Shown: piece after piece, positions 16,399 through 24,825 of the stretch
Layout: each line of letters starts with the position of its first letter
Numbering within the stretch: position 1 is the stretch's first letter
Source of the DNA: Actinomadura sp. NAK00032
Lineage (GTDB): Bacteria; Actinomycetota; Actinomycetes; Streptosporangiales; Streptosporangiaceae
Assembly (NCBI RefSeq): GCF_013364275.1
Contig: NZ_CP054932.1
Span: 1,054,001-1,118,000, forward strand
Length of the DNA stretch: 64,000 nt
Direction: 5' to 3'
Translations under genes and position numbers: made by a program
The notes under the pieces: model-generated
Databases searched by the model: none
Seen by the model: the letters and a program-made list of their open reading frames with translations, nothing else
Told to the model about the DNA's origin: nothing

Positions 16399-17259
16399 AT
16401 GACCGACGCGTCCCCCCGCCACGACGCCCACCGCGGCGACGTGGCGCTGTTCATGGCCATCGCCTTCACCGCCAGCTGGGCCGCCTGGGCCGCGGCGATC
16501 GGGCTGAGCGCCTCGTCGAGCCCGTTGACGGGCGCCTTCCACATGCTCGGCGCCTTCGGGCCGCTGCTCGGGGCCCTGGTGATCCGCGTCCGCCGCGGAC
16601 GTCGCGGCCGGCCCGTCCCCGAGCGGGCGGTCCGCTTCCGTCGCGCGAGCCTGGCCTGGACGCCGTCGCTGCTCGCGGGGGCGTCCGGCCTCGTCCTGGC
16701 CGCGGCCTTCATCGCCCATGCGGCCGGCGGCCCCGCGCCCAGCCTGGACGGCGCGATGGACGTCATGAAGGACTACGGCGGCCCCGCGGCGTTCCTGGTC
16801 GGCCTGCTCATCGGCGGGCCGCTCACGGAAGAGCCCGGCTGGCGCGGCACCGCGTACCCCCGGATGCGCGCCACCCTCGGCCGCTTCCAGGTGTCCCTGG
16901 TCCTCGGCGCCATCTGGGCGGTGTGGCACCTGCCGCTGTTCTTCATCGACGGCACCGTGCAGAACGACCTCGGCCTGGCCTGCCCCAGCGGCGTCCTGTT
17001 CACCGTCAGCGCCGTCCCGATGGCCATGCTGTGCTGCTACGCCTACGAGCGCGCCGGCGTCCTCGCCTCGATCGCCGTGCACTTCGCCACCAACGCCACC
17101 ATGGTCCTGCTCGACGTCCGGGAGCCGGTCACCCTGGCCATGATCACCGGCATCCAGGCGGTCGTCGCGGTCGCGCTCCTGGCGATCGTCCGCCCGGCGG
17201 ACCGGCCCGCCCCGGCCCCCGCCGCACCCCGGCTCCAGGGCGCCGCGTCCGCCCACTGA
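16399..17259 (+). CDS. CPBP-family intramembrane metalloprotease
   Basis: A 286-residue polytopic membrane protein starting at ATG 16399 behind GAGGGA; a longer frame from 16297 would run through the operator and is not used. The CPBP/Rce1 hallmark motifs are present: motif 1 EEPGWRGTAYPRM (Glu-Glu and Arg) at about residues 149-161 and motif 2 WAVWHLP (His) about 25 residues later, then HFATNATM containing the third motif His and Asn. An active glutamate-type intramembrane protease is expected; in actinomycetes its substrates are mostly unknown. Divergent from, and likely repressed by, the TetR at 15598. Confidence 0.85.
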   Translation: MTDASPRHDAHRGDVALFMAIAFTASWAAWAAAIGLSASSSPLTGAFHMLGAFGPLLGALVIRVRRGRRGRPVPERAVRFRRASLAWTPSLLAGASGLVLAAAFIAHAAGGPAPSLDGAMDVMKDYGGPAAFLVGLLIGGPLTEEPGWRGTAYPRMRATLGRFQVSLVLGAIWAVWHLPLFFIDGTVQNDLGLACPSGVLFTVSAVPMAMLCCYAYERAGVLASIAVHFATNATMVLLDVREPVTLAMITGIQAVVAVALLAIVRPADRPAPAPAAPRLQGAASAH

Positions 17260-17296
17260 CCCGCCGGTTCCGGACGGTGTCCTACCGGACGCCAGG

Positions 17297-18802
17297 TCAG
17301 AGCAAGTTCCCATCCGATGTCGCGGGCTCGTCGCCACTCCGGCCGCGGGCCCGCGCCTGGTGTTCGGGGGAGTGGCGCGGCAGCAGGAAGCTGGCCGCCA
17401 GGGCGAGGCCGAGGAGGCCGATCCCGACCCAGAGGGAGACGGCCAGCGCGTCCCCGAACGCGACCCGGCCGGCGCCGCCGTGCTCGCGGACGCGTGCGAA
17501 GAACACGGTGCCCATCAGGGCGACTCCGGCCGACGCGCCGAGCTGGCTCGTGGTGCCGAACAGCCCCGAGCCGCTGCCGGCCTCGGCGGGCGGCAGATCG
17601 GCGAAGGTCAGTGCCGCGACGGGCGACACCACCAGCCCCATGCCGGCGGCGCCGACGAGGATGCCGGGCAGCAGCTCCGCCCATCCGGTGCCCGGTGCCG
17701 CGTCGGCGGCGGCGAGCGCCAGCAGGGCGAGGCCGATGGCGTTGACGACGAGCCCGATCTGGACGGCCGCCCGGCCGATCCTCGGGAGCAGCACGGCGGC
17801 GGAGACGCCGGCGAAGACCGCCACGACGATCGACCAGGGCAGCAGCGTCAACCCCGCGCGCAGGGCGCCGTGGCCGAGCCCGAACTGCAGGAACTGCAGG
17901 AACACGAGGAAGAACCCGATGATCGGGGTGAGGAAGAGCGCCTGCACCAGCAGGCCCCCCGACAGCGACCGGATCCGGAGCAGCCCGACGCGCAGGAGCG
18001 GGTCGCCGCCGCGCGCGGCGAGGCGCCGCTGGTGGACGGCGAACCCGGCCAGCACGGCGAGACCGGCGGCCATCGACGCCGTCGCCCATGCGGGCCAGTG
18101 CGGCCGGTCGGCGGCGGTGATCAGCGGATAGAGCAGCAGCACCAGCCCGGCGGTGCAGATGCCCACTCCGGCCAGGTCGAAGCGGGCGGCGCGGGCCGCG
18201 CGCGCCTCCGGCAGCAGTCGCCAGGCGATCGGCAGGGTGACGAGCCCGACGGCGACGTTGACGAAGAACACCAGCCGCCACCCGGCACCGGCCAGGTCCC
18301 AGACCAGCAGCACCGGGCCGAGGACCGTCCCCACCGCGGCGGCCAGCGGCGTCAGCGCGGAGTAGGCGGCCATCGCCGGGCCGCGCTCCGCCGGCGCGTA
18401 CATCACCTGGATCTGGGAGAGCACCTGCGGGACCATCGCAGCGGCGAACAGGCCCTGCAGCACCCGCGCGGCCACCAGCATGCCCGGCGTGACCGCCGCC
18501 CCGCACAGCGCCGACGCGGCGACGAACCCGACCATCCCGCCCAGGAACACGCGCTTGTACCCGAGGCGGTCGCCCGCCCGCGCCCCGGTGATCAGCCCGA
18601 GGGCCAGCGCCAGCGTGTAGCCGACCGACATCCACTCCACGGCGGCCGGGCCGGCGCCCAGATCGGTCGCGATGGACGGCAGGACGAGGTAGAGGATCGT
18701 GACGTCCATGAGGTCCATGAACGTCGCCAGCAGGATCGCCAGCAGCGCCGCAGTGCGCATCCGCCCCGCGATCGCCGCCCCCGCACCGGATCTGTCGGAC
18801 AT
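17297..18802 (-). CDS. MFS drug exporter, DHA2 (14-helix) type
   Basis: A 501-residue major facilitator protein. Motif A-like GDRLGYKRVFLGG follows the second helix and motif C-like LGPVLLVWDLAGAGWRLVFFVN lies near helix 5. The length and the DVTILYLVLPSI segment in helix 1 are those of EmrB/QacA transporters, which are proton antiporters for hydrophobic drugs. The start at the ATG ending at 18802 follows a region rich in C, and the 27-bp inverted repeat at 18829-18855 lies 27 bases further upstream. The divergent MarR gene at 18927 is the obvious repressor. Confidence 0.88.
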   Translation of the reverse strand: MSDRSGAGAAIAGRMRTAALLAILLATFMDLMDVTILYLVLPSIATDLGAGPAAVEWMSVGYTLALALGLITGARAGDRLGYKRVFLGGMVGFVAASALCGAAVTPGMLVAARVLQGLFAAAMVPQVLSQIQVMYAPAERGPAMAAYSALTPLAAAVGTVLGPVLLVWDLAGAGWRLVFFVNVAVGLVTLPIAWRLLPEARAARAARFDLAGVGICTAGLVLLLYPLITAADRPHWPAWATASMAAGLAVLAGFAVHQRRLAARGGDPLLRVGLLRIRSLSGGLLVQALFLTPIIGFFLVFLQFLQFGLGHGALRAGLTLLPWSIVVAVFAGVSAAVLLPRIGRAAVQIGLVVNAIGLALLALAAADAAPGTGWAELLPGILVGAAGMGLVVSPVAALTFADLPPAEAGSGSGLFGTTSQLGASAGVALMGTVFFARVREHGGAGRVAFGDALAVSLWVGIGLLGLALAASFLLPRHSPEHQARARGRSGDEPATSDGNLL

Positions 18803-18828
18803 CGTTCCGCCCCCCTCGCCGTAGTGTC

Positions 18829-18855
18829 TGCGCGACACAATAACTGTGTCACGCA
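18829..18855. promoter_or_regulatory. MarR operator between exporter and regulator
   Basis: TGCGCGACACA (18829-18839), five bases, then TGTGTCACGCA (18845-18855): an 11-bp inverted repeat with one mismatch, lying between the divergent MFS and MarR genes and five bases upstream of the MarR -35 element. Confidence 0.7.
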
Positions 18856-18859
18856 GTAA

Positions 18860-18888
18860 TTGTGCGGCGCAGCATAACCACGTACAGT
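18860..18888 (+). promoter_or_regulatory. Promoter of the MarR gene
   Basis: TTGTGC (18860-18865) and TACAGT (18883-18888) separated by 17 bases form a good vegetative promoter directed at the regulator gene, giving a leader of about 30 bases. Confidence 0.5.
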
Positions 18889-18926
18889 GGGGCGGAACAA
18901 GTCGGACGAAGGGACGGGCCGCACCC

Positions 18927-19400
18927 ATGGCCGGTGAACACGGCGCGTCGACCGCCGAGCGGGTCCTCGCGGCCATGCCGGACTGGGGGCACGCCATCTC
19001 CCAGCTCAACGCCCTGATCGCCGACCGGATGGGGGTCACGGTCAGCGACCTGGACGGCCTGGACGCGCTCGCCAAGCACGGCCCCCTGACGGCGGCCGGA
19101 CTGGCGCGGCACGTCGACCTGACCTCGGGGTCGGTGTCGCGCATGATCGACCGGCTCGACGCGGCCGGCTGCGTCGAGCGCGTCCGCGACTCCGCCGACC
19201 GGCGCCGGGTCCTGATCGAACCCACCGCCGAGGGGCTCGACCGCATCCGCTCCTACTGGGCCGGGCTGGCCGCCTGCACCCTCGACGACCTCGCCGAGTT
19301 CACCGAGGACGAGCTCGCCGTGGTGCGGCGCTTCATCGCCAAGGCCCGCGAGAGCACGACCACCGAACTGAACCGCCTCCGGCGAGGGCAGGCCACGTGA
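18927..19400 (+). CDS. MarR-family transcriptional regulator
   Basis: A 157-residue MarR protein starting at ATG 18927. The winged helix-turn-helix runs from about residue 48 to 100: GPLTAAGLARHVDLTSGSVSRMIDRLDAAG, then the wing VRDSADRRRVLIEPT, which is very typical. Flanking helices form the dimer interface. Divergent from the DHA2 exporter with the inverted repeat at 18829-18855 in between; it probably represses the exporter and itself, and is relieved by the exported drug. The AAGGGA upstream is a little far (about 13 bases) for a good ribosome site. Confidence 0.87.
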   Translation: MAGEHGASTAERVLAAMPDWGHAISQLNALIADRMGVTVSDLDGLDALAKHGPLTAAGLARHVDLTSGSVSRMIDRLDAAGCVERVRDSADRRRVLIEPTAEGLDRIRSYWAGLAACTLDDLAEFTEDELAVVRRFIAKARESTTTELNRLRRGQAT

Positions 19401-19428
19401 TGCGCGCTGCGGTGGAGGGCGTGGGTTC

Positions 19429-19788
19429 TTAGCGGAGGCCGCGGACCAGGGCGGAGACCGCGTCCAGGAGGCGGGCCTCCAGGTCGAAGCCCGTGTCGGA
19501 GAGCGTCCAGTGCAGGACGAGGCCGTCGACGAGGGCGGCCAGGCCGGCGGCGGCGGAGCCGGCCCGGCGCTCGGCGTCCGCGCCGTCCCCGGCGATCTCC
19601 AGGAGCAGGACGCGCAACTGCTCGGCGAAGCGCGCGTGGTGCTCGGTGAAGCACACCTTGATCTGCGGGACGCGCTGCGCGAGCGTGAGCAGCTCCAAGG
19701 TCAGCAGGGCCCGGTCGGCGTCGCCGGCGAGGCCGCGCGCGAACCCCCGCGCCAGGTCTTCGAGGCGCTCGGCGGCGGGGCGCTCCGG
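19429..19788 (-). pseudogene. C-terminal half of a TetR-family regulator
   Basis: Minus-strand frame reading back from the stop at 19429 gives a clean helical TetR C-terminal domain (RLEDLARGFARGLAGD, LTLELLTLAQRVPQ, HHARFAEQL, then LVDGLVLHWTLSDTGFD). It stays open upstream to about 19790, but the helix-turn-helix is missing. The first codon usable as a start is a TTG at 19698, inside the domain. At about 19790 the sequence changes directly into an MMPL transporter frame on the other strand. A DNA-binding function is therefore lost. Confidence 0.7.
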
Positions 19789-20439
19789 GGCGCCGACGGA
19801 CGCACCGCGCTGGGCGTCGCCGGGCTGACGGGCGACGAGCGCGAGCGGCAGAAGACCGCCCCCGCGCTCCAGGAGGCGCTGGACGCCGCCGCCACCGGCG
19901 CGGTCGCCGTCTACGTGACCGGCTCCAGCCCGCTGAACGCCGCGGTCGTCGAGCAGGAGGACCGGGACCTGGCCCGCGCCGAGTCGATCGGGCTGCCGAT
20001 CGCGCTGCTGGTGCTGATCATCGCGTTCGGCTCACTGGTGGCGGCCGGGCTGCCGCTGCTCACCTTCGTCGTGCTGTTCGGCCTGTCCATGGACTACGAG
20101 GTCTTCCTCATCTCCCGGATGAAGGAGGAGTGGGCCCGCACCCGCGACAACCGGGCCGCGGTGACCGCCGGCCTCGTGCACACCGCCGGCGTCATCACCG
20201 CCGCCGCCGCGATCATGATCATCGTCTTCGCCGCGTTCATGATCACCGATGTGGTCGAGGTCAAGCAGATGGGCTTCGCCCTGGCCGTCGCGGTCGCCGT
20301 GGACGCCACGCTCATCCGCGTCGTCGTGGTCCCGGCCTTCATGCGCCTGGCCGGACGCGCCAACTGGTGGTTCCCCGCGCCGTTCAGCGGACGCGGGGGT
20401 GGGGCGTTCCGAGCGCGTTCCGGTCGTCGTGGACCATGA
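19789..20439 (+). pseudogene. Internally deleted MMPL transporter remnant
   Basis: The frame begins abruptly with GADGRTALGVAGLTGD, from the first extracellular domain of MMPL transporters, and runs to the helix LIIAFGSLVAAGLPLL of the first membrane half. It then jumps directly to FGLSMDYEVFLISRMKEEW and the last helices of the second half. The N-terminus, first-half helices after the joint and the whole second extracellular domain are absent. No start codon is in place. The intact MMPL at 35707-37938 shows the missing parts. The end (from about 20400) is also degraded. It is the partner of the TetR remnant on the opposite strand. Confidence 0.7.
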
Positions 20440-20499
20440 GCAGGAGGCCGGCGCGGCCCACGCGGGCGCGCCGGCGGAGATCGAGCAGAGGAAGGCCTG

Positions 20500-21297
20500 A
20501 TGAGCAGTCCATCCCAGTACCCGCAGGCGGAGAGCGTCGCGGACTTCGCCCGCAACGTCGCCGAGGTCCGCGCGCGCATCGACGCGGCGGCGGAGCGCGC
20601 CGGACGCACCGGCGCGGAGGTGCGGCTGCTGCCGGTCAGCAAGACCGTCCCCGAGGAGCGGATCCGCCTGGCCGTCGAGGCGGGCTGCCGCGTCCTGGGC
20701 GAGAACAAGGTCCAGGAGGCCAAGCGCAAGTGGCGCAACCTCGCCGACCTGGACGTGGCCTGGTCGGTGATCGGCCACCTGCAGACCAACAAGGCCAAGG
20801 ACGTCGCCGCCTTCGCCGCCGAGTTCCAGGCCCTCGACAACCTGCGCGCCGCCGAGGCCCTGGACCGCCGGCTCCAGGCCGCCGGCCGGGGCCTGGACGT
20901 CTTCGTGCAGGTCAACACCTCCGCCGAGGAGTCCAAGTACGGCCTGCCGCCGGACGAGCTGATCGGCTTCCTCAAGCGGCTGCCCGACTACGGGGCGCTG
21001 CGCGTCCAGGGCCTGATGACCCTGGCCGTCTTCACCCGGGACACCGAGCGGGTCCGCGAGTGCTTCCGCCTGCTGCGCGGCCTCCGCGACCAGGCACGCG
21101 ACCTCGGGCTCGCCGGCCCGGGAGAGCTGTCGATGGGGATGTCCGGCGACTACGAGACCGCCGTCGAGGAGGGCGCGACCGTCGTCCGCGTCGGCCAGGC
21201 GATCTTCGGTGCCCGTCCGCTCTCGGACGCGCACTACTGGCCCGGCGCCGCGACGGGCGGAGGGCGGGCCGAGGGAGGCGCGGCGGATACCATCTGA
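20500..21297 (+). CDS. yggS: YggS-family PLP homeostasis protein
   Basis: A 265-residue cytosolic protein of the YggS/PLPBP family, which binds pyridoxal phosphate without catalysing a known reaction and buffers vitamin B6 and amino-acid metabolism. The PLP lysine lies in LLPVSKTV (about residue 49), and the family motifs GENKVQEA, WSVIGHLQTNKAK, VNTSAEESKYG, GLMTLAVF and the phosphate-binding SMGMSGDYETAVEEG are all present. In many actinomycetes yggS sits in the cell-division cluster; here it stands between an MMPL fossil and a sensor kinase, so this may be an additional copy. Start ATG 20500 with AGGAAGG upstream. Confidence 0.92.
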   Translation: MSSPSQYPQAESVADFARNVAEVRARIDAAAERAGRTGAEVRLLPVSKTVPEERIRLAVEAGCRVLGENKVQEAKRKWRNLADLDVAWSVIGHLQTNKAKDVAAFAAEFQALDNLRAAEALDRRLQAAGRGLDVFVQVNTSAEESKYGLPPDELIGFLKRLPDYGALRVQGLMTLAVFTRDTERVRECFRLLRGLRDQARDLGLAGPGELSMGMSGDYETAVEEGATVVRVGQAIFGARPLSDAHYWPGAATGGGRAEGGAADTI

Positions 21298-21327
21298 CCG
21301 GTTTCGGGTGGCTGATCGAGGGTCGGG

Positions 21328-23514
21328 GTGGAACGAAGGCAGGCGGTCGACGTGCCGCCGCGCACGGCGCGGGCGGTGGCGGTCGCGGTCCTGGTCGCGC
21401 TGGTCGGCGTCTACACGGTGGGCGCGATCGACCGGCCGGCCGACGCGGTCGCCGCCGTTCCCGTGGCCGGCGCCGTCCTGCTGCTGCAGTTGCGGTTCGT
21501 GCTGGCGTCCCTGCGCCGTCTCCAGACCCGTGCCTGGACGGTGGCGCAGGGAGTCCTGAGCTTCGTCGCGGTGCTGGGCCTCGGATTCTCCGTCGCGGTG
21601 CTGGGCGTGTGGGTGGCCGGGCTCCTGCTCGCCCGCCACCGGGTGGCGGCCGCCGTCGCGGCGGGCGCGGTGCTCGTGCTGGCGGCGGTCCGCGGGACCG
21701 GTGATGCGGTCGACGCCGCGATCACGGCGGGGCTGATGACGACGGTCGTGTTCGGGCTGTCGCGGCTGGTCGGCCGGATCGAGGAGGTGTTCGCGGCCCG
21801 GCTGTCGCTGGCGGTGGCGGCCGTCGAGGAGGAGCGGCTGCGGGTCGCCGCCGAGCTGAACGCGGGGGTCGGCCGCGGGCTGGACGAGATCGCCGCCGCG
21901 CGGGGCGTCGCCGACCTCGACCGGGTGTCGCAGGTGGCGCGCCGGTCGCTGACCGCCGCCCGGACGGCCGCCGTGGACCTGCGCAGCCTCTCGCTGACCC
22001 CGGAGATCGCCGCGGCGCGCGGGATGCTCGCGGCGGCCGACGTCGAGGTGACGGTGCGGGTGGGGCACCGGGAGCCGCTCGGCCAGGCCGGGGCGCTGCT
22101 GGCGACCGTGCTGCGGGAGGCGGTCACCGACGTGGTGCGGCGCCGCCGGGCGCGGCACTGCGCCATCGAGACCGGCGAGCGGGGCGGGCTGCTCGTGCTG
22201 CGGGTCACCGACGACGGGGCCGCCGCGGCCGGGTGGGCGGCGGAGGCGCTGGCGCCGCTGGCCGCGCAGGTCGAGCGGGTCGGCGGGCACCTGCGCACGA
22301 CGCTGGAGCCGGACGGCCGCTGCGTCGTCGAGGCCGCGGTGCGGGCGGCGCCGGAGCCGCCGGCCGAGGTCTCCAGCGCCGAGCACCGGTTGTCGGTGGT
22401 GCTGCTGGCGGCGGTCATCGCGGGTTTCTGCGTCAAAGGACTGCTGCTGCTGGCGTCGCCGATGGAGCTGCTGATCGCGGTGCCGTGCCTGGCGGCCGTG
22501 TCCGTCCTGCAGATCGGGTGGGCGCGCCGGCCCGAGGGGTCGTGGTGGGCGCTGGCGGCGCAGGCGGTGCTGAGCTTCGTGCCGCTGCTGTGGCTGGGCG
22601 GGGCGTGGGGCGGCGTGCCCGGCTTCCTGATCGGGACGCTGCTGCTCGCGCTGCCCGCCACCGCGGCCTGGCCGCTGACCGGCGCGGTCATGGCCTTCAT
22701 GGGGATCGTCGCGTGGCGGCTCGGCGAGCCCGCCGACGTGGTGGTCAACTCGGTGATCAGCGTGCTGGTGACCGGCCTGGTGGTGTGGGGGCTGGTCCGG
22801 CTCGCCCAGCTGGCGGACGAGCTGCGGGAGGCGGCGGCCGGGCTCGCGCGGGCGGCGGTCGTCCAGGAGCGGCTGCGCGCCGCCCGCGACCTGCACGACC
22901 TGCTCGGGCACAGCCTCGCGGCCGTCCAGCTGAAGGCCGAGATCGCGCGCCGGCTGCTGGCGTCGGACCCGGACCGGGCGCGGGCGGAGTTCGACGACCT
23001 GGTCCGCATCGCCGGGCACGCCCGCCGGGACATGGGGGTGGTGACCGGCGCGGCCGGGCGGCTGGAGCTCGAACCGGAGCTGGAGTCGGCGCGATCGGTG
23101 CTCGGCGCGGCGGGCATCGAGGTGCGGGTCGTCCGCGAGGGCACCCCGCCGGGTGATGCCGAAGGGGTGCTGAGCACCGTGCTGCGGGAGGCCGTCACCA
23201 ACATCCTCCGGCACACCGCCGCCCGCCACTGCGAGATCACCGTCGGGGCGGAGCGGCTGGTGGTGGTGAACGACGGCCGCCCGGACGAGGTCACCCCGCC
23301 GGGCGCCGGGATCGGCAACCTCGCCACGCGGCTCGCCGAGGCGGGCGGCCGGCTGGAGGCCCGCCCGGCCGACGGCGGCCGGTTCCGGCTCGCGGCCTAC
23401 CTAGATCCAGCCGGCCTCGCGGGCGATGCGGACGGCGTCGGTGCGGCCCCGGGCGTCGAGCTTGGCGACGACCGCGGTGAGATGGTTGCGGACGGTCCCG
23501 GCCGACAGGTGTAG
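21328..23514 (+). CDS. Fused duplicated sensor histidine kinase (NarX/DesK-like)
   Basis: A 728-residue protein made of two similar kinase modules. Module 1 (about residues 1-350): five or so helices, then RLRVAAELNAGVGRG where the phosphorylated histidine should be, and a degenerate ATPase part. Module 2 (about 355-690): helices, then the intact DHp motif RDLHDLLGHSLAAVQLKAE (His near residue 522), LREAVTNILRHTAARHCEI (N box) and GAGIGNLATRLAEAGG (G box). Only the second module can autophosphorylate. The C-terminal 37 residues run past the usual kinase end and overlap the convergent response regulator gene by 114 bases. The start could instead be GTG 21352. Confidence 0.8.
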   Translation: MERRQAVDVPPRTARAVAVAVLVALVGVYTVGAIDRPADAVAAVPVAGAVLLLQLRFVLASLRRLQTRAWTVAQGVLSFVAVLGLGFSVAVLGVWVAGLLLARHRVAAAVAAGAVLVLAAVRGTGDAVDAAITAGLMTTVVFGLSRLVGRIEEVFAARLSLAVAAVEEERLRVAAELNAGVGRGLDEIAAARGVADLDRVSQVARRSLTAARTAAVDLRSLSLTPEIAAARGMLAAADVEVTVRVGHREPLGQAGALLATVLREAVTDVVRRRRARHCAIETGERGGLLVLRVTDDGAAAAGWAAEALAPLAAQVERVGGHLRTTLEPDGRCVVEAAVRAAPEPPAEVSSAEHRLSVVLLAAVIAGFCVKGLLLLASPMELLIAVPCLAAVSVLQIGWARRPEGSWWALAAQAVLSFVPLLWLGGAWGGVPGFLIGTLLLALPATAAWPLTGAVMAFMGIVAWRLGEPADVVVNSVISVLVTGLVVWGLVRLAQLADELREAAAGLARAAVVQERLRAARDLHDLLGHSLAAVQLKAEIARRLLASDPDRARAEFDDLVRIAGHARRDMGVVTGAAGRLELEPELESARSVLGAAGIEVRVVREGTPPGDAEGVLSTVLREAVTNILRHTAARHCEITVGAERLVVVNDGRPDEVTPPGAGIGNLATRLAEAGGRLEARPADGGRFRLAAYLDPAGLAGDADGVGAAPGVELGDDRGEMVADGPGRQV

Positions 23515-24006
23515 CCGGCCCGCGATCTCGGGGACCTCGGCGCCGCCCGACAGCAGCCGCAGCACGTCCTTCTCGCGCGGCGTGAGCGGGTCGTCGGCCA
23601 GGTCCCACGCGGTCACCGCGAGGTTCGCGTCCAGCACCCGCTCGCCCGCGTGGACCTTGCGGATCGCGTCGATCACCTGGTCCGGCGGCGCGGACTTCAG
23701 GATGAAGCCGTCCACCTTCTCGCGCAGCGCGCGGCGCAGCAGCCCCGGCTTGCCGTGGCCGGTGAGCATGAGGGTGCGGCACGCCGGGAGCTTGGCGCGC
23801 AGCAGGCCCGCGGCGGTCAGCCCGTCCGTGCCGGGCATGTCGATGTCGAGGACGGCCACGTCGGGCAGGTGCACCAGCGCCGCCGGGACGACGCCGTCGC
23901 CGTCGCCGACGTCGGCGACCACCTCCAGGTCGGGTTCCAGGCCGAGCAGCGTCGCCAGCGCGGTCCGGATCACGTGCTGATCCTCGGCGATGAGCACCTT
24001 GATCAC
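23401..24006 (-). CDS. NarL/FixJ-family response regulator
   Basis: A 201-residue two-domain regulator. The receiver has the acidic pair ED (residues 8-9), the phospho-acceptor in VAVLDIDMPGTDG (about Asp54), T in LMLTGH and K in FILKSA. The C-terminal LuxR-type helix-turn-helix is PLTPREKDVLRLL...VPEIAGRLHLSAGTVRNHLTAVVAKL. The GTG at 24006 is supported by TAGGCT seven bases upstream (24014-24019), a leaderless start. It is the cognate partner of the kinase at 21328, unusually placed convergently with overlapping 3' ends, and it is divergent from the ABC/FtsX operon at 24094 that it probably controls. Confidence 0.88.
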   Translation of the reverse strand: MIKVLIAEDQHVIRTALATLLGLEPDLEVVADVGDGDGVVPAALVHLPDVAVLDIDMPGTDGLTAAGLLRAKLPACRTLMLTGHGKPGLLRRALREKVDGFILKSAPPDQVIDAIRKVHAGERVLDANLAVTAWDLADDPLTPREKDVLRLLSGGAEVPEIAGRLHLSAGTVRNHLTAVVAKLDARGRTDAVRIAREAGWI

Positions 24007-24093
24007 GCCGTCGAGCCTACCCGTGACGATCTCATGGGTGATCGATGACGGACGCTCTGTCGGGCGGAACCGCAGGTCAGCAGAGTGGTGTCC

Positions 24094-24825
24094 ATGGATG
24101 AAGCAGTGGTGATGGACACGGTGAGCAGGGTCTACGGCAAGGGGGCGGGCGCGGTCGCGGCGCTCCGGAAGGTCTCGGTTTCGCTTCCGAAGGGCGGCTT
24201 CACCGCCGTGATGGGCCCGTCGGGGTCGGGCAAGAGCACCTTCCTGCAGTGCGCGGCCGGGCTCGACCGGCCCACGGCCGGATCGGTGCGGCTGGGCGGT
24301 ACGGAGCTGACCGGCATGAACGAGACCGAGCTGACCGTCCTGCGGCGCGAGCGGGTCGGGTTCGTCTTCCAGGCGTTCAACCTGCTCCCGTCCCTGACGG
24401 TGGAGCAGAACGTGACGCTGCCGCTGCGGCTGGCCGGGCGCCGCGCCGACCGCGCCCGGTTGGCGGAGATCCTGGAGCGGGTCGGGCTGGCGGACCGGGC
24501 CGGGCACCGGCCCGCCGAGCTGTCGGGCGGCCAGCAGCAGCGCGTCGCGATCGCCCGGGCGCTGGTCGCGCGGCCGGACGTCGTGTTCGGCGACGAGCCG
24601 ACCGGCGCGCTGGACACCATGACCGCCAAGGAGGTGCTGGTCGCGTTCCGGGAGATCGTGGACGACCTCGGGCAGACGGTCGTGATGGTCACCCACGACC
24701 CGGTGGCCGCGTCCTACGCCGACAGCGTCCTGTTCCTGGCGGACGGGCAGATCGTCGACTCGGTCACCGCGCCCACGGCGGCCGACATCGCCAAGCGGAT
24801 GACGCGGCTGGGGGCGTACGTCTGA
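24094..24825 (+). CDS. MacB/LolD-type ABC ATPase
   Basis: A 243-residue ATPase with Walker A GPSGSGKS, the Q-loop FVFQAFNLLPSLTVEQN, signature LSGGQQQR, Walker B VVFGDEPTGALD and the switch His in VTHDP. The extra TELT loop and overall length place it in the MacB/LolD/FtsE group that works with FtsX-like permeases. ATG 24094 is chosen: CAGAGT ends seven bases before it, whereas an in-frame GTG at 24085 lacks support. The stop overlaps the permease start (TGATG). Probable roles are antimicrobial peptide sensing or export, or mechanotransmission at the membrane; the adjacent two-component system supports an envelope-stress role. Confidence 0.9.
   Translation: MDEAVVMDTVSRVYGKGAGAVAALRKVSVSLPKGGFTAVMGPSGSGKSTFLQCAAGLDRPTAGSVRLGGTELTGMNETELTVLRRERVGFVFQAFNLLPSLTVEQNVTLPLRLAGRRADRARLAEILERVGLADRAGHRPAELSGGQQQRVAIARALVARPDVVFGDEPTGALDTMTAKEVLVAFREIVDDLGQTVVMVTHDPVAASYADSVLFLADGQIVDSVTAPTAADIAKRMTRLGAYV

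Noticed and set aside
20032..23229. Minus-strand open frame of 1065 codons opposite YggS and the double kinase
   Set aside because: Low-complexity Arg/His/Gln composition and no family resemblance; it is an antisense shadow of well-supported genes.
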